From positions 13,587,062 to 13,651,061 of the forward strand of contig OW203731.1 of assembly GCA_934045075.1 (NCBI GenBank): a stretch of 64,000 bases of DNA, written 5' to 3'. Made by a program: the position numbers and the translations under genes. The notes beneath the pieces are model-generated. The model made no database searches. It was given only the letters and a program-made list of their open reading frames with translations, and had not been told where the DNA came from. This document shows positions 20,357 to 31,559 of this stretch, in pieces; within the stretch, counting starts at the first letter, position 1; each line of letters opens with the position of its first letter. This DNA comes from Yponomeuta sedellus (taxonomy: Eukaryota > Arthropoda > Insecta > Lepidoptera > Yponomeutidae).

Positions 20357-21769
20357 AGTCTTTCTTGTTAATATAATAATGGGTTTTTGTAGTGCCATCT
20401 AACATTGCAAGCGAAAAAAACTTAGCTACCTACTTTTACAAACACAATTTTTAGACCTCTCAAAGCTCTTATTACATGCCACATACGTATCAATATCGAA
20501 CCAAAAGTAACTTTTTTTAGTTGGATACAGGTATGTGCTACCTCAATTTCCTACGCTATTCCTTAACCAGAGCTAGCGTGCAACAAATTACACCTCAACA
20601 ACGTAATTACAATTTCTCTAACATCGAACTAATAGAGTTAATAAAAGCATTATTTGCATAAACAATACGGAACTCCATACAACCCTAGCCTATTAGGAGG
20701 CCTCTCATTTTTGCAATTAAAGTTAATTAAACTACGATATTGTATAGGTCTTCTGTCAAGAAGTAAACATTGTAGGTTTGTGCTAAACAATGTACGTTTG
20801 TGCTTACAATGCATCAATACATTGGTTCTGGCCCCACATCGGAATCACTCCAAATACTCGTATTTATAGAGTCAATGAAAATACACTGAAGCTCCTGCAC
20901 TATTAATTTAATTAACCTGCACCTCTATACACAAGATTATGGGTGCCTAGTACCTGCTACCGTGCTACTATAGTACTCTATCTATTGAAACGCTTATTTA
21001 AAACAATACTTTATTTTTATTAACTCTTTTTTATCGAAACCCCAACCTATATAGCTCCCTCTTGACTCGACTGACACCTTAGCAAACGTAACGATTTCCT
21101 TTAAAATAATTCAAACTTGACTCGACGGCTGTGCCGGCCAGCTATAATAAAGAAGTATGAAAATAAAAAAAGAAAAATATTTATTTGTGTAAAAATAAAC
21201 AGTTTCACCGAAATTACATTATCGTTACACTACTTAGTTTTAAAGAAGATCTAAGTATTAGGTATTAATTTATCTTAAGTAATTGTCTTACCATCTTTGT
21301 CAAAAGTCTAGTGAGACGCTAGCGATACATCTGAGCAAGAGACCTATTCCGCTAATCGCCCCGCTAACAAAGTAGACAACGGGGAAGATTATCAACAATT
21401 ATAACCGACCGCGAGCTCATGTCTTCGTGACGACAAGGCTGTTGTTAGCTTAACCGAGGGACCAACGTATCTTTGCACCCAGCTTAAGCAAAAAAACGGC
21501 TCTCCCACATGGAAATAAGGCCTTCGAGCGCTGTAAGAGTTAACTGGCAGGTGTTTAAACTCGTGTCGCCAACTGCCAGCTCCTCGTCATTTCATTGCCA
21601 CGTTAACTAAACAAAGAATGAGGCAATTTTCTTCTAAACACTCGTTGTGACTTACCTGCTAAATGGTCTGTAAAGACGCGAAGGAAAGTATCGCGATGTT
21701 AGAATATTGACAAGTATACAGAATAAGGTTTTTTATGTAGCCTCCATGATTGGCAGTCCTAATGCATGT
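20357..21769. other. Non-coding, nothing firmly recognised
   Basis: 20425-20515 resembles 16866-16965 and marks an unassigned repeat. The remainder is AT-rich, with no supported frame. Confidence 0.55.
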
Positions 21770-21880
21770 TAAAGGCCTCCACCCTTTTAGACCAAGATTT
21801 TCGGTCTTTTGCCACCTCTAACCAGTCCGGCAAGAATCTGTCGAAATCATACTGCCAGCGTCTACTCGGCTACCTCTGTT
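21770..21880 (-). pseudogene. LINE reverse-transcriptase ORF, extreme C-terminus
   Basis: The reverse strand translates to a RRW motif, then D-W-L-E-V-A-K-D-R-K-S-W-S-K-R-V-E-A-F. The pattern RRWxxDF..W..VAxDRxxW...V/EAF is the C-terminal tail of RTE-like LINE ORFs in Lepidoptera. A stop codon lies in frame before the RRW motif. Only about 35 codons remain, so the copy is dead and 5'-truncated. SINE1 at 21897 was inserted just beside it. Confidence 0.65.
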
Positions 21881-21896
21881 TGCGAGGATCACTTGA

Positions 21897-22113
21897 TAAG
21901 ACTGTGTAAGTGATGCAATTTACTTAAGCCAGATGTCGCTGCCTGTACTTAATACAGAGAATAGTGTAAAGAGGTTCGAAATTTCACTGATACTGGTGAT
22001 TAGCCCATTAGCTCAGTTGGATAGAGCGCTGGCACGCATAGCCAGAGGTCGCGGATTCGAATCCCGGCATGGGTGGAATTTTTAGCCTCTAAATAGGTTT
22101 TTAAGACTGTGTA
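21897..22113 (+). mobile_element. SINE1, full-length, 12-bp target duplication
   Basis: TAAGACTGTGTA flanks the element at 21897-21908 and 22102-22113. Inside are the leader (GTGATGCAATTTACTTAAGC, then TGCCTGTACTTAATACAG), the tRNA-like core (TTAGCTCAGTTGG; GATTCGAATCCC) and the end CTCTAAATAGGTTTT. This copy sets the reference for the composite copies: target duplications are about 12 bp and the element can end just after AAATAGG. Confidence 0.92.
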
Positions 22114-23004
22114 TTGAATTTTATCTTCATTGAATTTTCGTGCCTGAGTGCACGAAGGAAGGCTTATAGGTACTCGTATCCTGTTGACTGTACTAAATCG
22201 TATGCTCTCTAATTAGTGTAGAGTGAAATAAAGAATTTAGTATTGATTTAAATCCCCTAAGAAGCTCGTAGGTTAGCTTGCAAAAAGCAAAACCAAGGAA
22301 AGGATTTTAGAAATTGTAACATTGCAAAATCTTGCAAGAAGTTTTCAAATTAACATAAAGTTTATTGGAGTCATTGACACTAACAGAATCTATGTACATA
22401 CTCGTATTATGAGCTACCCCTCAGCTTAGTTCTTATCGCGTTGAATGCACCAACTGTTCTAGATCTTTCAATGACATCCAAATGACTACCTATCCTTGGC
22501 TATTTACATGGCCATCACGTTGTACGAAAAAAAGTGTCACGCTCGCACGTTCATCCAACTCAACGCCAAGAAATACCCCCCTTTATTCAATAGTAGCACT
22601 TATCCGTCACAATTCAAGATCTAGCTTACCTTGGGCTATTATGTAGAAAAAATCTATTTCGGGACCTGCGGACAAGAGTTTTTTTTTGCAAAACACTAAT
22701 ATACATTACCTAAACATTTGCGTTTTATGTTCACTTGAAAGCGTCCTCAGATGATTTTCCAGAACAAATCAATGCCTAATTTTCGAAACGGTCTAATAGT
22801 GGTTTCCCTTGCTGAAAAGAGAAATCGTATTTCTTAATGATTCGCATTACTCATACATAGTTATTATTATACGGGTCTAATCGTAATCACCCCAATACAA
22901 GTAGTCCCAAGTTTAGCGTGAATTGATCATTTTTCAAATACAATCAAACTTTGTCAAAGCTAAGTTTTGGCAAAAGAGCTTAGGAACAAATAGGGTTCAT
23001 TAAT
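22114..23004. other. Non-coding, nothing recognised
   Basis: AT-rich DNA without a supported feature. Confidence 0.55.
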
Positions 23005-23100
23005 ATTATTATACTCTTTATTGCCAATTAAAATATTGTACAATATCAATAGGCTGGCTTAATACTAAGTAGAATTTTATTCTAGCCAACCAAGGGATTT
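23005..23100 (-). mobile_element. Retroelement 3' end, copy of 8236-8330
   Basis: The + strand ATTATTATACTCTTTATTG, GTACAATATCAATAGGC and TTTTATTCTAGCCAACC are the reverse of the 8236-8330 end. Confidence 0.6.
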
Positions 23101-24134
23101 TATGGTGTAAAAAGTTATATTTCATTTTCAGTCAACCCCTCGGCCTACTGCCCCAGCAGTAGCCCTAGGTACATATAGTGTCTTTCCTGTCGCGCTATCT
23201 GCGGAAAAGGATTTCCGCGCACTTTTTAAATCTAATGTTGGCAGGAATCGCCACTGATTGGGTTCCAAGCGATGGATATCGTAAACGTCACTAACCAAGC
23301 GAAATGGTGGAGCGACCTCATGACCTTTCTACAGGGTTAGCAGCACGTAGCACAAACAGAAAGGAATGGAGAGCTAAAGGGGAGTCCTTCCTTAGTCCAG
23401 CATAGGTGCACAATCAAGTCTACATCTACATAAAAATGAGGCTTCTTTAAACTAACCCGTACTTTTTGCTTCTGATCGCATGTTGAAAAGTTTGAACACA
23501 ACATCTTCGGAGCGTTATAAGATGGCACATTTGATAGTCAGATTCTACAGAACGGGCCACAATAAACGATTCAGTTAGTACTTTATATTCCTTGCATATT
23601 AAATGAGTTACAATATCAACACAAATTACCTTAAGATTTGACTGTGAGATGTATTTATGACTTGAAGTAAAGTCTCGTTGCTGGATGGAAAATTCCGGCA
23701 TGGATTGGAAACCATATACATGTATGAAGTTTGGGAAGAAAACTGTGTTTTCAATGATCGGTGGTTTTTAAAATAGAAATTCGAAAAATCGTCAATGTTT
23801 TCAGTTACATCTAAAAATCACATAGGTACACATTAATGGTAAAAACAAATGTTTGTCATATTAACTTTTGTTATATTAGCTGCTTATTGGCAACACGTCT
23901 TCTTTTAAAACAGAGGTCACGGGTTCGATTCCCACTGGAAGCTACTGTACCTGATTTATACAAATTGCGTCAGCCTGAATAACTTTCCATGTTTGTGATG
24001 TCCTTGCCTGGTTAGTCTTGCTCAGGGAACTATTTTGAATCCGTGACAAGTGATTGAGTTACATAGAAGTTCAATATTAAATTGAATACTAATATTAGTT
24101 TGAATATTGAAAACTAAGTGAAATATTGTATTTT
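23101..24134. other. Non-coding with SINE scraps
   Basis: A B-box-bearing scrap (GGTCACGGGTTCGATTCCC) lies at about 23912-23935. A reversed AACCAGGCAAGGACATC block lies at about 23995-24020. The two small overlapping frames at 23337-23701 have no known motif. Confidence 0.55.
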
Positions 24135-24295
24135 TTAAAACCTATTTAGAGGCTTAAAATTCCACCCATGCCGGGATTCGAATCAGCGCCCTCAGGCTAT
24201 CCGTGCCAGCGCTCTTTCCAACTGAGCTAATGGGCGACTCACCGGCATCAGTAAAATTTCGAACTCTCCGTATTACGTACAGAGTATTATAAATA
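24135..24295 (-). mobile_element. SINE1, reverse strand, 5'-truncated
   Basis: The + strand shows AACCTATTTAGAGGC, CCCATGCCGGGATTCG, CCAACTGAGCTAATGGGCG and the reversed leader up to GTATTACGTACAG. The B-box region is mutated (GAATCAGCGC). AAATATT on both sides may be a remnant target duplication. Confidence 0.85.
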
Positions 24296-24330
24296 TTCTG
24301 ACTAAATATTCTGGCGAAAAAGTTCTGACT

Positions 24331-24489
24331 TGGCGACCACGGACTGGACGCAGCGTGGGCAGGCCCACCAGATGGTCTGAAGACCTGGTAACGGTGGCGG
24401 GGAGTCGCTGGATGCAGACGGCACAAGACCGTAAAGCTTGGAAAACCATGAGGGAGGCCTATGTCCTGCAGTGGGCTTCAAAAAGCTGA
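24331..24489 (+). pseudogene. RTE-type LINE ORF C-terminus
   Basis: The frame reads GRPTRWSEDL, then VAGSRWMQTAQDRKAW, then REAYVLQW, then stop at 24487. This GRP-RW-DDL...W...AxDRxxW..L.EAYVQQW tail is the C-terminus of RTE-type non-LTR retrotransposon ORFs. The following GATGATGATGAAATTGATGA is their usual simple-sequence tail. The nucleotide end GTCCTGCAGTGGGCTTC parallels the tails of family A and family B. The copy is 5'-truncated to about 50 codons. Confidence 0.85.
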
Positions 24490-24857
24490 TGATGATGAAA
24501 TTGATGAAATATTCTATGAAATTATTTAGATATTTGCAATTCAAAGCATCACTTTGATTTGTAGAATTTACGAGTAAGTAAGATATTTCTAAACTCAAAA
24601 TAAAATTATCTGTTAAACTTGCAAGCAAAGAGTATATAACCATTGCAAGGATTTAACAATCTGTGATGTTTATTTGTCGTACAAGTCTTAAAATCACTGA
24701 TCCTCTATTCGGGGTCTAAAATGTAGCTGATATCAAGCATAACATTGATATTAATATTCATCCGTGATTTGTTTGACGCTTGAAGATTAGTTCGGAGATT
24801 TACAGGTATTTAGCAGGTCACCAACTTGTTATAAAGACTTTGTAACATAACAAAAAA
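24490..24857. other. Non-coding, nothing recognised
   Basis: AT-rich DNA downstream of the LINE tail. Confidence 0.55.
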
Positions 24858-25002
24858 ACTTACCCCCAGTTTCTCGTACACTAACAATCTGTTAATCTAC
24901 TGTTAACGGCAGTCAAATGTTTTTTTGTATGTACTTTGACCAACTGACATTTGTTAACAGTAGATTAACGGCTTGTTAGTGTACCAGAAACTGGGGCTAA
25001 GT
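24858..25002. mobile_element. MITE, 145 bp, TIRs of about 55 bp
   Basis: The left arm 24858-24915 (ACTTACCCCCAGTTTCT, then GTACACTAACAATC, then GTTAATCTACTGTTAAC) pairs with 24947-25002 with few mismatches. Only about 30 bp are unpaired in the middle, so it is nearly all foldback. The transcript would form a long hairpin. No target duplication is clear. Confidence 0.85.
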
Positions 25003-26163
25003 CTTCTTAATAAAATAAGCTCGTAAAGATACTCAGTATATATATGAAGCATAAAAGTTTCACCTAACACACGATAATATCAACATCAATAAGTGATGAC
25101 TTGGTCATTAGGATTAAGATAACAGTCTTAGACTCGACTTTTGTCTCCCAGTAAAGTTTCATGTCCCTTTTTAGGCTACCTCCGGAACTTTAACATTAGG
25201 TATTGCCTTTTTTGGAAGTATACAGAAGAACAGTCTATGCCTTCCATGCTAGTCCGTCATCAGAAGAGGGATTCTTATGGTCATAAGAAGCGGCATTTTA
25301 GTGGCCTCAGCCAGCACTACACGAGGCAGGGGCCCGCATATCCGCCACATCCTAATTGAGCTTATTGCCGCGCGCTAAATAGTCGAGATTGGACTCAATC
25401 CCGGCCGTTATCTGATCGAGACCGATTGGACCCGATCGCTACCCATGCCACCCTTATCACAACGTGCATAAGTGTGAAAATCGAACAGACAGGTATACTT
25501 ACCTTGCAGTCTATATCGATAGGACAATAAGGAAGTCTGTTCGGCCCTTGCCCTTCCCGCCACCGACGGGATATTGGATTAAAGTGACGAATGCCTAATG
25601 CCGAAGCTAGCAATTGTTTTCGAATGATTTTAAATTGTTTTCGGAGACTGTGATTGGTTTGGTCACTTCGTATTCATTGGATGTTTATGTTACAAATGTG
25701 TAAGCGGGATTCCATAAGTTTTCCTATTTTCCTCTACTTACGAGTAATCGTCAGGAGGTTAATTTAATTTCATTGAGTGTGAGAATCCCTTGTAGGTAGG
25801 TACGATTGACGCTTTTGTGAAATATTGGGGTCAGTGGAGCTAGCTTTTGTTCGAGGCCCATACCATTGTTTGACTTGTTCATTTAACTTGTGAAGTGGAA
25901 AGAATATTACGGCAATAGATTTGATATCAATGGAAGCGTAACAAGCTACGACCAAAATGTTAGCGTTACAAAAAAAACCGGACAAGACTAGTGTGAGAAG
26001 GAGTCGCGCCTCAGGGTTCCAAACAACCGATTACAAACTTAACTATGCCGTTAAAATATGGTCACTCATACAATCTGAATAAACATGTAATTTGTAATAC
26101 TCGCAGTATTTTTTTGTTAGTAAACTACGAACTATCGATTTTTTTACTTGTGTTCCTTCAAGG
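25003..26163. other. Non-coding, nothing recognised
   Basis: Mixed composition. Small overlapping frames at 25141-25613 have no known motif. Confidence 0.5.
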
Positions 26164-26205
26164 AACCTGTAAATCCATGAACTTTCGTGGATTTACAGGT
26201 TGAGT
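26164..26205. repeat. Hairpin, 17-bp stem, 4-nt loop
   Basis: AACCTGTAAATCCATGA (from about 26165) pairs with TCGTGGATTTACAGGTT, with one mismatch, around ACTT. Confidence 0.75.
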
Positions 26206-26260
26206 GTTGTTAGTGATCAGAGTGACATATAATAGCTATAATATCATTTGATTTCCAAAC

Positions 26261-26637
26261 TTATTTTTTTATTTAAAAACCTATTTAGAGGCTAAAAATT
26301 TCACCCATGCCGGGATTCGAACCCGCAACCTCTGGCTATCCGTGCCAGCGCTCTACCAAACTGCAAAGTAGGTAGTCGGAGCTCTAAGTGATGCAATTTG
26401 CTTAAGCCAGATGTCGCTGCCTGTACGTAATACAGAGATTAGTGTAAAGAGGTTCGAAATTTCACTGATGCCGGTGAGTCGCCCATTGGCTCAAATGGTA
26501 GAGCGCTGGCACGGATAGCCAGAGGTTGCGGGTTCGAATCCCGGCATGGGTGAAATTTTTAGCCTCTAAATAGGTTTTTAAATTTGTCCTTACGGGTTAG
26601 TGCATTAAAAATAAAAATAGTATAATTATTTTTTTAT
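26261..26637. mobile_element. SINE1 plus inverted 87-bp duplicate in one 12-bp duplication
   Basis: A full-length forward SINE1 runs from about 26360 to 26625. Directly at its 5' end sits an inverted copy of its own 3' half: 26272-26358 is the exact reverse complement of 26496-26582 (87 of 87 bases). The pair is flanked by TTATTTTTTTAT at 26261-26272 and 26626-26637. The flanking repeat is T-rich, but the match is exact and has the 12-bp length of the clean copy at 21897. Confidence 0.9.
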
Positions 26638-26663
26638 GCTTTTAAGGGGCTGCAGGCCTTACT

Positions 26664-26887
26664 TGCGTGCTTCGCAAGGCACGTTAAGCCGTTGTGCCGG
26701 CTGTCATGTAATAGCAGTAGTCAAGCCGTGTCAGAGACCTTATGGGCGGCTTGATAACTTCTGACAGTAAGGCTCGCCACTGTTCACCAACCCGGACTTG
26801 GGCCCGTGGTGGAGTATGGCCTTACCTTCCTGTGATTCAGTAAAAGTCCCGTGCCCCAGCAGTGGGGACATACAAGAGTTGATATCG
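26664..26887 (+). mobile_element. Family A SINE-like element, lacks 5' end
   Basis: It begins at GCGTGCTTCGCAAGGCACG, has GCCGGCTGTCATGTAATAGC, TTGATAACTTCTGACAGTAA, GTGGTGGAGTATGG and GTGCCCCAGCAGTGGGGACA, and ends GTTGATATCG. The 5S-like segment is absent. Confidence 0.8.
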
Positions 26888-28111
26888 TGGCCTTACTTAT
26901 GTAGTACTTATTAATTTCAACTCTGTAGCTACAAAAGTAGGTACTTCAGAAAACAGATCTTCAATGACACACTTATGAGGCAAAGAAACAAAAATCAAAG
27001 CGATAAGAGTTCTGTTTCCGTTTGTTTTGCTGTACGGAACCCTAAAAAGCGGGAAATGCTCTGAGACGCCTATCGGACTTGATTTTAAGGGCTCTCCAGA
27101 CAATATGCTGGCCTCATTATAAGGGTCCTTTGTCCTAAGAACCAGTTCTATTTAGCAAGAGCAACGACACATACAAAGAGTGTATCGAAATGCCCCCCTC
27201 AAAATGTTGCCCTTACGTTCATGAACACTTGAATCTTCAGACATAATGCGCATTAACTTTGCGTTAATTGAATGGGCCTGCTTTATTTCAATTCATACTT
27301 TTTATCTGGATTTCCTTTGTCTGAGCTCTTTTACGCACTACGCAGTCGCTGAGTGCATTTTAAGTAACAATATTCTTTAATACTGACTAAGATCTGTCCT
27401 ACAATTTTCAAGTGTCGTTTTATTGTTTGATACTCGCACTTATGCAGCAAACACAATAAGAACTGAACACAGGATACCACTATTCCAAAACTCACGTGTA
27501 TGTGGTTTACCCTAAAGATAACAGTCGTTGGTGACCAAACTGATAACGGTGTAAAGACTATTTGTATGTAACAGTAACTTCCACACAATCTGATATCACT
27601 TCTTGCCATATTTAAACTTACTGTAGTTTCTAAAACATAATAAAAGTGTATGCAGTCTACATGAGCTGATTTTTTATTGAAATGAAATGGAATAAAATGA
27701 AAGGAAACGAAACAAAACGAAACGAAAAGAAACGAAACCAAAAAAAAATTAAATAAATACTTTTAATTCAAGTAGCGCAGAAACTGCGGCTTAATGAACG
27801 TTACAATTCAAATCAGGTGTACATTTCAAAATACAGATAATTTTGGAGAAAAATGGACGAAAAAACTCTAAACTTAGTGGCTAGTGGGTCCAATCACATA
27901 GCATGAAGAGGCCCAGCCAGCAGTAATTGTCAATTACACTGACCTGCAAAATTAAGTACTACACTTTAAAATATTTTCTTTTATACTAAACTACCCAGTA
28001 AAATTGAGGTTAAGTGTCTTAAAAGAAGATTACCGACTATGAAATTTTTGTACACAAAATTATACTCTTTTTCCGAGTCTTTTTTTAATTTTTTGTATTT
28101 ATTTTTAGTTT
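26888..28111. other. Non-coding with repeat scraps
   Basis: TGTACGGAACCCTAAAAAG at about 27033 is the 3' end of the 55134-55648 repeat. A pentanucleotide-like (GAAAC)n run lies at about 27695-27740. TAGCGCAGAAACTGCGGC at 27773 recurs reversed near 55797. The 136-codon reverse frame 27331-27741 is the longest here but is driven by the simple repeat and looks non-coding. Confidence 0.6.
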
Positions 28112-28190
28112 TGTTGGGGTATGGGTCTCACGGGGTCATACGTGGTGAGACCCCTGTAGTGGGGACATACAAGGGCTGATATCGATCGAT
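28112..28190 (+). mobile_element. Family A, 3'-most fragment
   Basis: CCCCTGTAGTGGGGACATAC and AAGGGCTGATATCGAT close a short fragment preceded by GGTATGGGTCTCACGGGG. Confidence 0.6.
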
Positions 28191-28339
28191 GATACTTAGT
28201 TTTGCAGGCCAGTGTAGTTGACGATGAGGCTGATGTTTACCCAGGTAAAGATGCAGATATACATAGAGAACACTTCACTGGACCTAAAAAGGAAAGTACA
28301 CAAATATAATCGAGATCTAAGTCTGCACTTAATGTAGGG

Positions 28340-29600
28340 CGCATTATCTCTGAATAATTCTTAGCACCGCGAAACAGTTCGGATGCTGAGCAATGCATCG
28401 CGTGATCCAACCATCAATGCACTGTTTAGTTACCATTACACGCTTAATGAGAACTCTAATTGACTCTCCGTGACCCTGTAATTAATAACCGCAAACATAC
28501 ACTCAGATACGCATTGCGCAAGGCACAGCGCTTTGTGAAACAGTGACGACGGAGGCACCTAATTGTGGACTCCGGCTATACAGTAATAGTTGCGCCAAGT
28601 AAACGTTTAATTAAGGTCCCTGTAACGCAATTTCACGCATCCATGGTTTGAGACCAGAGCGTTTAAACGTTCTGTGCCAGCACTCCGCGGAATGATAAAT
28701 AGATTTCACTTCTGACCCGAGAAATTTAATTGGATAACGAAACAAAAGTTTCGCCTCAAACCTAGACCTCACGTTTGTAGTTTTTGATAGTGCGATAAAC
28801 AAATTTTACAATTAAGTGTTGCAGAATGGTCCGTTATAACCTGAACAAGCGAATTTAATTTGTGACCAACTCTGAAATTCCGAACGATGCTCAATTGTTG
28901 CAGCTGTCGTTATCGCTGCTAAATAGAGAATTGCTCTGTAGAGAATGTGTAATATAGTTGATTTTTCTTGTATTTTTTTAAAGATATTCTTATATATGAA
29001 TTTGTATTCATGAATAAATTAACCCTCTATAAGTTCCACCGGACCCGTATACTGCAACAAATTCATTAACGGTTTAGCCATGAATTTTTGTTTGTAGCTG
29101 CTAACTTAAAATAACGTTTTAAATCGATTATCCATCGAAACTATCAGTACTGAATGCCAAGGCCAAAGCTTTTTAAAGCTTAAAATTCTGGTAAAAGACG
29201 ATTTGTACTTCAAAATCTGCTAGTAGTTTTACGGTCACTACTTGTAATTAATTCCTACAAAATGGTGGTATTGGCACGTTCGTGTCGTAACAAAAATGAA
29301 AACCTTGTTTAAAAAAATCGTCCGCCGGTAGTAACAATGGTGGCGAATTTGTCTTATTACGCCTGCACGTGACTGCAGCCCAAACAAAGCGGCGCAATCT
29401 CGTGTGTCACCCCGGCTCTTTATTTTCCATCCATTTTCAGTTTTTATACACTTATCGATTCGCCTTTTTGCCCCAAAACGTGACACCTTCGGACCGGTGC
29501 TACGTTTTCCATATTTTAAACAATAACCGCTCGTGAAAACCTCGAGATCGAGCGTCCCGTTTAACATAGGACCTTGTGCTCACGTGCCTCTACAGAGGAG
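28340..29600. other. Repeat-poor DNA, possible regulatory block
   Basis: About 1.26 kb without recognisable repeats and with higher CpG content. It holds many homeodomain-type cores, for example CTGTAATTAATAACCGC (28475), GTTTAATTAAGGTCCC (28602), AATTTAATTGGATAACG (28723) and AAATCGATTATCCATCG (29122). Clusters of such sites fit an insect enhancer, but this is inferred from composition alone. A reverse frame at 29238-29567 (109 codons) has no known motif. Confidence 0.35.
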
Positions 29601-31487
29601 GAATTGAAGCCATGGCTGCTCAGGTGGAATAAATTTACACTTGCATTTCGTTATTGAGTTTCCAGATTTGACGTTTCGATCGACAATCACGATCACATGG
29701 GTTAAAGATAGCCGACAAAATGACAAATTTTTGTTTGGACTATTCGATATCGTTGTCAACGAACGTCAAATCTTGAAATCAACATTGACCGTCCGTGTGT
29801 CTATAAAACTTTTTTTTGTATCTATTGATCTCAGATAGAAGGAGGTAAAACGATGGCAGAATTGGCTTCAACGTCACTCACTAATCTAAGACTGCTTTTA
29901 ACCAAACGCATTCTGATCTATTAATTTTCTTTTGTTTCATGTACACTCTACTATGACTGCCAAATAGTATAAGTATGTATTCACATTGACTACTAATTAG
30001 CTTATTAACATATCACCAGAAAAAAAGTAATAGGAACTACTTGTGAATGTAGGCATGTTACCCTCCTCAGTCCTGATCTATTGTTATTTTCAAGGTCAGG
30101 ACTGAGGAAATACAACAATGTTATTTCTGCTACTTCACAATAATATACTATGCTAATAAATCGAGTCAAGAAATATTAATTCCTTCACCAAAGGGTATCT
30201 AAATGTTTTCATGTTACTGATATAGAATTTATGCTAAAACTATACGATCACACTCAAATAATCATCACCAAACTCGGGCGGTGATTCGTGATCACATTTA
30301 CTACACCTGTTTTTTTCATTTATAGTAATAACCTTAACTGAAGGTTTCATAAGTGTTGTACAAAATTTTAGAAATATCACCCTATTCCTTTTTCAAAAGA
30401 TTATGCAAACGATAATCTGCTTCAAATAGGTGTACAATCTAGATGGCCCCTTTCATGTTACAAATATTGTACGAATTTCGTTCTTGTATTCGATGCCTCA
30501 TTGAGCTTCCGACTGTGTTCTTACAGCTAGGTATCCTGCAGTACGCTCAAAGCTTAGCAAAACTTGTGCTAATACTTACAGACCACGTCTCGTGAACACA
30601 GGCCTTCCTTTAAGGGAATGTATATCGCAACGAACTAATAAATCTTCATTTGCATTAAGACACGGTTCGAGCTGGACTCTATTATTCACTATTGGATCAA
30701 TCGGGTCCACGTCTACTTATTCGAAGCGAAAGGTTCTCGAATCGCGATATTCTGTCCATATGTAGATTACGGAGCATAAAATTGGATACAAAGCTACAGT
30801 GTAGGCACACGTGGTAGTATAGCTTAAGTATTCAGCTTTCTTGCCCAAAAGGTGACACTCAGTGGTGTCTAATGATGATCCCAATACAACACGGAATAAA
30901 GCTAGCATATAACAGATATTGATATATCCTGAGGTTGCAGATTGTCTACTTATTATTTTATTAAGTCGCGTAGAGTCCTGTTTACTCTCTATAAATACCT
31001 TTTGGTAACAAGAAATTGGTAATAAGAGGCTATGCTCTTCTAAGCATAAGCGGTGATTATCGCCAATCTTTCCGACGTCTTACAAAAACTGATATAGAGA
31101 TAGATAGATATAGACAATACTTTTTGTACACATAATATCTGTGCGAAAAGAGATGGTTATAACCATACTCAAGTATACTCGACAATGCATACATCCCTTT
31201 AGGCGGTTCGTACGATCATACTAATTTAAAATTCCGATTGTAATAAAATGACTAAACTGTTGATAATGGTCTGAGGGTTTAATGCATAATTATATTACAG
31301 ATATTTAAAATATACTTTTGTTCATTTCTCACCTTTTAATAAAGGAAAGTTGTTTCCAAATTATGCATTTTGGAATCAAGTTTTCTCAATCCAAAACTTG
31401 GTACAGGATAAGATAGATCTATATTAAAATATAGATATCTGTTAGATATATGATAGATATATGTTGTTATTATATGATAGATATATG

Positions 31488-31488
<1 letters not shown>
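29601..31488. other. Non-coding, small hairpin and tail scrap
   Basis: CCTCAGTCCTGA (30065) and TCAGGACTGAGG (30096) form a perfect 12-bp inverted repeat. A (GATA)n-TACTTTTTGTACACA tail scrap lies at about 31085-31125. Nothing else is recognised. Confidence 0.55.

Positions 31489-31558
<70 letters not shown>
31489..31558. repeat. (TA)n microsatellite, about 35 units
   Basis: An uninterrupted TATATA run of about 70 bp, preceded by degenerate ATAGATATATG repeats from about 31420. Confidence 0.95.

Positions 31559-31559
<1 letters not shown>

Noticed and set aside
27331..27741. 136-codon reverse-strand open frame, longest in the window
   Set aside because: Its start lies in an AAACG-type simple repeat giving Phe/Val/Ser-rich sequence, and no motif or homologous family is recognisable. 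The length is within chance for 64 kb.
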